Assembly: GCA_902796375.1 (NCBI GenBank)
Contig: CADBOW010000025.1
Location: 1-11,845 of the forward strand
Source of the DNA: an uncultured Lachnospiraceae bacterium
Lineage (GTDB): Bacteria > Bacillota > Clostridia > Lachnospirales > Lachnospiraceae
DNA: 11,845 bases
Direction: 5' to 3'
Shown piece by piece: positions 6,242 through 11,845 of the stretch (positions within the stretch are counted from its first letter, which is position 1; every line of letters starts with the position of its first letter). The notes beneath the pieces were generated by a model, which was not told where the DNA came from, did no database searches, and saw only the letters and a program-made list of their open reading frames with translations. The position numbers and the translations under genes were made by a program.

Positions 6242-7912
6242 TCAGAGTTTCCGGATCAGGCCTCCGATGGCAGTTGCTACAGCCAGCAGAGTCAGTACAG
6301 CGGTGGTTGCAAGCCCCCGAATGTATGGAACATTGTAGTCCATTTCCGCATAGCTGGCATTGATCCTGTAGTCCAGAAGCGGGAACAGCAGTCGTCTCTG
6401 CCAGTCAAGGGGTGACATTTTCACCCGTGCTTTCTTGTCGATCACCATGGTGGAGCGGTTCAGGCGCTCATACTGCGGCCAATTCAGACTTCCCACGGAT
6501 GGATTTCCGGTTCTGGCGAAATTTGCCCACATATCCTGCACCAGCGCGGATATCTCCGGATCCGCCGGTTTTCCGGTATAGATGGTCTCATTCAGATTGC
6601 CGAAGACATAGGCCAGTTCCACCGCATGACACGCTCCGCGGAAACGGATCGTCGAAGGTTCTCTCCAGTAATACATGTAGGTCTTCCCTCCATGCGCCTT
6701 ATGGCCCTCTGCCTGGCGGATCGCCGGAAGGCGGAACATAAGCTCATTGTAAAACTCCGCCATCCGCCAGATCTGGTGACCCCTTTTTCTTTCCATAAAG
6801 GTGCGGGCTCTCTTCAATCCTGGTTCCTTCATGAGCTTCAGATCATTTTCAAATTTTACCGGGATCCCGCATCGGAAGGCTGCGATACCTCCCAGTTCAC
6901 CGACCCAGTAGTTTATCTCATTTGCATTGGTTCCGATCATCATGTCAACATCGGTGGTTTTCCCCTGATCATAAGGCTGATACGGGTCCTCAGGGATCAG
7001 AACACCATCCCTCTGGGGGAAGTTGTTGTACATGTTAACCTTTTCGTTAATCTTCTTCAGTTCCTCCTCAGACAGCTTCATCAGCTCATCCATGGTGGAT
7101 ACCCTGGCAGCCTTCAGAACACGCCGGGTGAAGCCCTGACATTCCTCTTTGGAAAATGTAAGTGCTACGGAACCGCTCTCTGCGATCACCCGCCGGAACA
7201 GTCCCTTCGCCTCTCTGATACAGGGAAGCAGGGATACGCTTCCGCCTCCTGCAGACTCGCCGAAGATGGTAACCCTCTTCGGACTTCCGCCGAAGGCGTG
7301 GATATTACGCTGTACCCAGCGCAGGGATTCGATCTGATCCAGAAGCCCCAGATTCGGTGCATCGGGAAAGGCTTCTCCTCCGGGAACGGAGGAGAAATCC
7401 ACAAATCCCATAAGGCCGGTCCGGTAACCCACAGTCACCAAAATGATCTCCGGATGTGCCGAAACGAAATTCTTCCCGTCATACAACGGATCCGCCGTGC
7501 CGCCCCATCCGTAGGAACCGCCATGAAAGAATACCATGACAGCACGATTCTTCCTTGTATAGGACGGATTGACCCATATATTCAGATAGAGGCAGTCCTC
7601 ACCCTGGGGATAGTAGGACGCCACCTCCGTCGGCCACTCCGTCTGGATCGGCGTCTTCCCGTTGAAAAATGCCGTATAGACGCAATCGTCCGGATCCGGA
7701 GCCACCGGCCGCTTCCACCGAAGCTCCCGAACCGGCGGCTTTGCATAGGGAATCCCACGATATACCAGCACATCATCATCCTTGAATCCCAGAAACGTCC
7801 CGTTGTCACATACCGCTGCCAGCTTCGAATCATATTCATTTACGATCAGAAGGTTTTCGCCGTACAGCTTCTGCATGCGATCCTTCGGCTGTATCTGTTT
7901 TTCCTGTTTCAT
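6242..7912 (-). CDS. Type-B carboxylesterase with C-terminal membrane anchor
   Basis: This 556-residue alpha/beta hydrolase of the COesterase family hydrolyses, or possibly transfers, carboxylic esters. Motifs are YRGIPYAKPP (51-60), EDCLYLNIW (105-113), oxyanion-hole HGGSYGWGG (130-138), nucleophile elbow GESAGGGS (218-225) with S220, acid E332 in GTNANEINYW (327-336) and base H429 in ACHAVELAYVFGN (427-439). The triad is complete, so the enzyme should be active. There is no signal peptide, but residues 533-552 form a hydrophobic segment followed by RKL, a tail anchor that would hold the catalytic domain on the cytoplasmic face. That is unusual, because most bacterial family members are soluble or secreted. 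The ATG overlaps the NRPS-like gene's stop as ATGA, giving tight translational coupling. It probably processes or releases the product of that enzyme; the substrate is unknown. Confidence 0.93.
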   Translation of the reverse strand: MKQEKQIQPKDRMQKLYGENLLIVNEYDSKLAAVCDNGTFLGFKDDDVLVYRGIPYAKPPVRELRWKRPVAPDPDDCVYTAFFNGKTPIQTEWPTEVASYYPQGEDCLYLNIWVNPSYTRKNRAVMVFFHGGSYGWGGTADPLYDGKNFVSAHPEIILVTVGYRTGLMGFVDFSSVPGGEAFPDAPNLGLLDQIESLRWVQRNIHAFGGSPKRVTIFGESAGGGSVSLLPCIREAKGLFRRVIAESGSVALTFSKEECQGFTRRVLKAARVSTMDELMKLSEEELKKINEKVNMYNNFPQRDGVLIPEDPYQPYDQGKTTDVDMMIGTNANEINYWVGELGGIAAFRCGIPVKFENDLKLMKEPGLKRARTFMERKRGHQIWRMAEFYNELMFRLPAIRQAEGHKAHGGKTYMYYWREPSTIRFRGACHAVELAYVFGNLNETIYTGKPADPEISALVQDMWANFARTGNPSVGSLNWPQYERLNRSTMVIDKKARVKMSPLDWQRRLLFPLLDYRINASYAEMDYNVPYIRGLATTAVLTLLAVATAIGGLIRKL

Positions 7913-10899
7913 CGTTTTCTCCTGAACTTGCTGACGATCTTAATGAAGAAATTCTTCTTATCTTCCATCTTCGCCATGATATCAGCAAATGTGATATCCT
8001 CCTGAGATGTCTGTGTTACCAGTGACTGTGCGATCCGCACATAGGTATCCTTAAACGCCTCAATGGTGGTCTGCTCATATCGGCTTGCCGCATAATCGAT
8101 CATCAGGATCAGCCCCTCTGCACCGTCCAGGATCTCCATATCCAGAATGGTCTGGGATGCAGCCTGGTTCTGGCGGATATCCACGGTTTCGACATTCATG
8201 CCGTCCATGCCGCCCATATCACGAATGTCCTGCTGATACAGCAGATAAGCAGCCTCGCCGTCGGCAACCTGATTTCTGGTATCTACATAGGGATAGCAGC
8301 TGTGCTCGATACCACCCTGAACCTGCTCATGTACATCTGCAAAAATGTCTCTCAGTGTCATGTCATCCCGGAACCGGAGTCCGATGGGCAGATCACGGAA
8401 CAGCAGACCCACGGTATTCATCATCTGCAGATCCTCACGACCGTTATAGATCCAGGAAAGCTTGATATCCTTTTCATTGTTGTAGCTGGCTATGGCAAGT
8501 GCCGCCACTGTAATGAAGAATTCATTTCGACTGATCTTATAACGACGCTCCATAGCCGACATCTGCGGCTGTTCGATTCCCAACTCCGCAAAGAGCTCAC
8601 CCATTTCATTCTCACGGGATTCGTGATCGATCTTCGGATAACTGCTCCATTCCACGTTATCATACTTCTCCTCGAAGTACTTCCGGCTCTCCTCATAGAA
8701 GTCACTCTTTGTGGCATCCTCACGCTCCTGCAGCATCAGATAATAGAAATCCGGATCCGGGAGCATACCCATGTAGATCTTTCCGACATTTCCCATAAAT
8801 ACCTTGAGAGAGGTGCCGTCAAACAGAGTATGATGCACATCAAAGAACATATATCCGTATTTCTCCGTCTCGAAGATACGGCATCGATAGAGGCATCCGT
8901 CCACGATCTTAAAGGGCTGAACCAGAGTATCCTTCAGACTCTTGAATTCGAACTCAGTGAGCTTCTCGATCTGAATGTCACGTTCAATCTCCGGCGTATA
9001 TCTCTGAACCAGATCTCCGTCATCATTGAAATGGAAGGTGGTCAGCAATGCCGGATGATTCCGTATAACAGCCTTCATGGCATCAGCCAGCTTCTCCAGA
9101 TCGAAGGTATCCTTCTCCACCTTCATCATGGAGAACAGGTTGTACATTGTGGACATGGGAGTATAAAGCTGATAGTCAACCATGTACAGCTGCTCTGCGG
9201 TAAGGGGATGATCCTTCTTGATGGCTTCGGCATTCTTCATCTCCGGAGATTCGCCGGAATCATTTGCGTGGTTCTCCTCATACAGCTTTGCAATCTTCTC
9301 GGGGGTTCTTCCACGGAAGATCTCGCTGGCCTGCAGACCCGGCAGCTGGCTGTTTACGATCACCTGGATGGATCCCAGGGAATCACCGCCCAGCTCATAG
9401 AAATCATCATGAATTCCCACCTGGTCAACCTTCAGCACGGTCTGCATTGCCTCACAGAGCTTAGCCTCGGTCTCATTGGTGGGTGCAACGTACTCGGTCT
9501 TGAAATTGCTTGTATCCGGCTTCGGCAGAGCCTTCCGGTCCATCTTTCCGTTGGACTTCAGCGGAACGGAATCGATCTTCAGATAGTATGCCGGGATCAT
9601 GTAATACGGCAGACGCTTTGCCAGTTCCTCCCGCATATGGTCCGGATCCACGGTAACATCTGCGGTATAGTATGCACAGAGATAACTCTTTCCGTTCTCA
9701 TCAAAGCCGCGTGCCGCTGCCCAGTCGATACCCAGCACCTGCTTTACGGCTGCCTCGATCTCAGCCGGCTCGATCCGGTTTCCGTTGATCTTGATCATAT
9801 CTCCGGAACGTCCCAGCAGGACATAATTGCCGTCGGATTCCTTTCTGGCCAGGTCGCCGGTATGATAGATTCCGTCTACAAAGGCCTTTGCAGACTCTTC
9901 CGGAAGATTCATATAACCGCGAACATAGGGATTCTCGAAGCAGAGCTCACCCATCTCACCGTCCGCCACCTCATTTCCGTCCTCATCCAGCAGGATGATC
10001 TTCGTCTCCACCTCCGGCTTACCGATGGGGCAGGACTCATACGCCTTGTCGATGGGGAATACGCCTACGGCGAAGCCGCTCTCGGAGCAGGCGTAAATGT
10101 TGATGAGATCAAGCTTCTTGTTATAGATATTATTTGCAGGCTCACTGCCCACAAAGAGCATTCGAAGGAAGGGTCCCGTGGAATTCCCAAGCATCCGGAC
10201 ATACGAAGGAGTCAGGAAGGTGATGGTGATGCGTTTCTCTACGAACATCATTTTCAGAGCCATGGGGTTCTTGATGGTGGCATAGCCAACTACATACATC
10301 CTTGCGCTCTGGATACTCAGTACCCTGAGGATAACGATCACGGACGCCACGAAGTTCATGGGTGCCAGAAGTGCCAGACGGTCCTTACGGGTGAACGGGG
10401 TCTCCCCGTTGATCTTGATGGACTCAATGGCACGATTCAGATTTCCGTATTCATGCAGTACGCCCTTGGGATTTCCTGTGGTTCCCGAAGTGTAAATGGC
10501 ATAGGCGGCATCATGGGGATCCGGATACTCATGTCCTAAGAGTGCAGACTCCTTCATCACCTCATCCCAGTTGGAACCGCAGAGTTCGAATTTACATCCG
10601 CAGTCATCACGGATATATGCGATACGTTCCGGTGCATAGGTATCCTCCACCAGTGCCCAGGCAGCTCCTGCTTTCCAGACACCGACCATGGCTACGATCG
10701 GCATAACGCCACGGGGCAGATTGATCAGAACAAAATCCTCTTTGCCAATGCCGTTTTTTTTCAAATACGCATATACGCGCCCGGTCATATCATCAAACTG
10801 TGCATACGTAATCCCCTTGGTATGCGTCTCATCAAAGAGAATGGTCGAATTTGGTGTATCCAGTGTGTAACGGTCAAGAACATCAATAATAGTTTCCAT
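7909..10899 (-). CDS. NRPS-like protein: adenylation, carrier and terminal condensation domains
   Basis: The 996 residues are ordered A-PCP-C. The adenylation domain (about 1-460) has A3 YTSGTTGNPKG (136-146), A5 NIYACSESG (267-275), A7 YHTGDL (345-350), A8 GRSGDMIKINGNRIEPAEIE (363-382) and A10 NGKMDRKAL (450-458) with K452. The carrier domain (about 470-545) has GGDSL with pantetheine site S507. After a Ser/Glu-rich linker, the condensation domain (about 565-975) keeps HHTLFDG (689-695). An acid would be activated as AMP ester, loaded on S507 and joined to a nucleophile. At the FDxS position (A4) the sequence is FVAS: V184 replaces the Asp that binds alpha-amines, so the substrate may not be an ordinary amino acid. 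The C-terminus, FFIKIVSKFRRKR, is basic and amphipathic. AAGGAGAAGG lies upstream of the ATG. No thioesterase, reductase or second module is present. D-alanine ligase annotations may come from the A domain alone. Confidence 0.94.
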   Translation of the reverse strand: METIIDVLDRYTLDTPNSTILFDETHTKGITYAQFDDMTGRVYAYLKKNGIGKEDFVLINLPRGVMPIVAMVGVWKAGAAWALVEDTYAPERIAYIRDDCGCKFELCGSNWDEVMKESALLGHEYPDPHDAAYAIYTSGTTGNPKGVLHEYGNLNRAIESIKINGETPFTRKDRLALLAPMNFVASVIVILRVLSIQSARMYVVGYATIKNPMALKMMFVEKRITITFLTPSYVRMLGNSTGPFLRMLFVGSEPANNIYNKKLDLINIYACSESGFAVGVFPIDKAYESCPIGKPEVETKIILLDEDGNEVADGEMGELCFENPYVRGYMNLPEESAKAFVDGIYHTGDLARKESDGNYVLLGRSGDMIKINGNRIEPAEIEAAVKQVLGIDWAAARGFDENGKSYLCAYYTADVTVDPDHMREELAKRLPYYMIPAYYLKIDSVPLKSNGKMDRKALPKPDTSNFKTEYVAPTNETEAKLCEAMQTVLKVDQVGIHDDFYELGGDSLGSIQVIVNSQLPGLQASEIFRGRTPEKIAKLYEENHANDSGESPEMKNAEAIKKDHPLTAEQLYMVDYQLYTPMSTMYNLFSMMKVEKDTFDLEKLADAMKAVIRNHPALLTTFHFNDDGDLVQRYTPEIERDIQIEKLTEFEFKSLKDTLVQPFKIVDGCLYRCRIFETEKYGYMFFDVHHTLFDGTSLKVFMGNVGKIYMGMLPDPDFYYLMLQEREDATKSDFYEESRKYFEEKYDNVEWSSYPKIDHESRENEMGELFAELGIEQPQMSAMERRYKISRNEFFITVAALAIASYNNEKDIKLSWIYNGREDLQMMNTVGLLFRDLPIGLRFRDDMTLRDIFADVHEQVQGGIEHSCYPYVDTRNQVADGEAAYLLYQQDIRDMGGMDGMNVETVDIRQNQAASQTILDMEILDGAEGLILMIDYAASRYEQTTIEAFKDTYVRIAQSLVTQTSQEDITFADIMAKMEDKKNFFIKIVSKFRRKR

Positions 10900-10951
10900 A
10901 TAGCCTTCTCCTTCCTGTCATCGGTTCATGTCACCCGCCAATCTATCTTCC

Positions 10952-10980
10952 ATTTTACATTATTTTTCGGCTTTAGTAAA
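10952..10980 (-). promoter_or_regulatory. Promoter of the NRPS-esterase-MATE operon
   Basis: On the minus strand TTTACT (10975-10980) and TAAAAT (10952-10957) are 17 bp apart in an A+T-rich stretch. The leader would be about 45 nt. No operator-like inverted repeat was seen next to it. Confidence 0.6.
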
Positions 10981-10995
10981 ACATTTTATCCACGT

Positions 10996-11041
10996 AAAAA
11001 TGCGCCGTTGATCGGGAAAGGGGAGGGCCGATCATCGGCGC
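10996..11041 (-). terminator. Rho-independent terminator of the surface-protein gene
   Basis: On the minus strand a 14-bp GC-rich stem with one mismatch (11028-11041 with 11002-11015) and a 12-nt loop is followed by ATTTTTAC (T-run at 10996-11000). It isolates the NRPS operon from the gene upstream, so that operon needs its own promoter. Confidence 0.88.
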
Positions 11042-11077
11042 TGTCTATATTGAGTGGATTTCACCCCTGTTTTATGA

Positions 11078-11845
11078 TCAATGCTCTGTGCTGGCTTCGG
11101 TGCCGGCTTCGGTAGAGCCGTTGTCTGCGGTTCCGCTGTTCTTCTGTCCCCGCTTTCCTCTTCCTCCGAAGTCCTTCTGCATCTGACCGTTCTGTCCTCC
11201 GAAACCTCCGCCATTTCGGTTCATTCCCGAGGATGTACCGGCGGTGGTCACCACACCGCTTACGGTAACCGATTCCTCCGTATCTCCGGCCTTGATGGTA
11301 TAGGTTCCTTCCCCGATCTCCTTTGAGGAAAGAACTACGGAGCTGTACTCCTTGGAGGGTGTGTATTTCAGGATCGCCGTCCCGGTACTGTCCAGAAGCT
11401 GAACCTCCGTTCCGCCGGACCTGTTGCTGCTGAAATCATACCGGATACTGTACTGTGTGGAATTTGTGCTGAAGGTTTCGTCCATGCCGGTACTTCCTGC
11501 AGCAACAACCGTACCGCCTGTGATGGAAAGCTCGATCCCGGAATCCAGCGCTCCGTTTCCCGCATTGGTCGGCCCGTCCACATAGATCACGCCGCCATTG
11601 ATGGTAAGATATCCGTTCGAATCCAGGCCGTCACCTCCGGCATTCACGTAAATGGTTCCGCTGTTAATGGTGATCACTGCGTTCTCATCCGTATCCATGC
11701 CTCCGAAACCGCCAGGTCCGCCCTGACCTCCACCGAAGTTCGGCATCTGCTGGCCGCCCTGTCCTTTTCCGAAGTTCGGCATCTCCGGCATTTCAGGCAT
11801 CTGTCCGTCCATGCCGCCTCCGAAGTCCGACATTTCAGGCATCTG
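11078..11845 (-). CDS. Secreted carbohydrate-binding-domain protein, C-terminal fragment
   Basis: The gene enters from the right edge; 255 residues of its C-terminus are visible and the frame is open to the last base. A Met/Pro/Gly-rich segment with repeated MPEM and MPNFG comes first (fragment residues about 2-48). Then come parallel beta-helix-like turns: VITINSGTIYV, YLTINGGVIYV and ELSITGGTVVAAG, joined by the Asp/Gly loops GGDGLDSNG and GNGALDSG, probably Ca-binding. This is the pattern of the extracellular 'carbohydrate-binding domain-containing' proteins (DUF4353-type) of gut clostridia. A small beta domain follows (about 120-200), then a Gly/Asn/Gln-rich tail ending STEAGTEASTEH. No LPXTG or membrane segment is visible at the C-terminus. 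Glycan binding is inferred from family naming only. It ends 36 nt before a strong terminator. Confidence 0.8.
   Translation of the reverse strand, partial: QMPEMSDFGGGMDGQMPEMPEMPNFGKGQGGQQMPNFGGGQGGPGGFGGMDTDENAVITINSGTIYVNAGGDGLDSNGYLTINGGVIYVDGPTNAGNGALDSGIELSITGGTVVAAGSTGMDETFSTNSTQYSIRYDFSSNRSGGTEVQLLDSTGTAILKYTPSKEYSSVVLSSKEIGEGTYTIKAGDTEESVTVSGVVTTAGTSSGMNRNGGGFGGQNGQMQKDFGGRGKRGQKNSGTADNGSTEAGTEASTEH

Noticed and set aside
6626..8005. Open frame of about 459 codons on the plus strand
   Set aside because: It is antisense to the carboxylesterase, which has a full catalytic triad. The antisense product has no recognisable motif.
8302..10539. Long open frame (about 745 codons) on the plus strand
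   Set aside because: It lies wholly antisense to the NRPS-like gene, whose minus-strand frame has every A, PCP and C motif. The translated plus-strand product shows no recognisable domain.

Overview
The window reads as chromosomal DNA of a Clostridia-type member of the Bacillota, most like Lachnospiraceae. The supporting signs are strong GGAGG-type ribosome binding sites, SigA-like promoters, a perfect CIRCE operator in front of a small heat-shock gene, a CPA2 antiporter and a carbohydrate-binding surface protein typical of gut clostridia. Genus and species cannot be fixed from the sequence alone.

Positions 1-4430 hold housekeeping and stress genes. They start with the C-terminal end of a sensor histidine kinase that carries a long acidic repeat tail. 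A CIRCE-controlled hsp20 (minus strand) follows, then a divergent 66-residue lipoprotein gene. Next is a minus-strand pair, a 121-residue unknown protein abutting tatD with no gap. Divergent to that pair is a CPA2 cation:proton antiporter whose 3' end runs into a degenerate 15-bp tandem repeat in which two CAG codons have become TAG. Nearly every convergent gene end is separated by a long perfect hairpin that can terminate in both directions.

Positions 10980 to 4431 (minus strand) form a compact three-gene operon with its own promoter. The genes are (1) a 996-residue NRPS-like protein with adenylation, carrier and terminal condensation domains, (2) a type-B carboxylesterase with a C-terminal membrane anchor, overlapping the first gene by ATGA, and (3) a MATE-type exporter fused to a C-terminal RsbW/GHKL-like domain whose key ATP-binding residues look lost, starting 14 nt after the esterase. 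The adenylation domain has Val where amino-acid-activating enzymes have the amine-binding Asp, and its predicted pocket is hydrophobic. The operon looks like a self-contained 'load, condense, process, export' pathway for a small acyl product, and is the most likely undescribed system here.

Positions 10996-11845 hold a strong terminator and the C-terminal part of a secreted carbohydrate-binding-type protein running off the right end. No tRNA, rRNA, CRISPR array or insertion sequence was seen, and no stretch over 300 bases lacks a gene.
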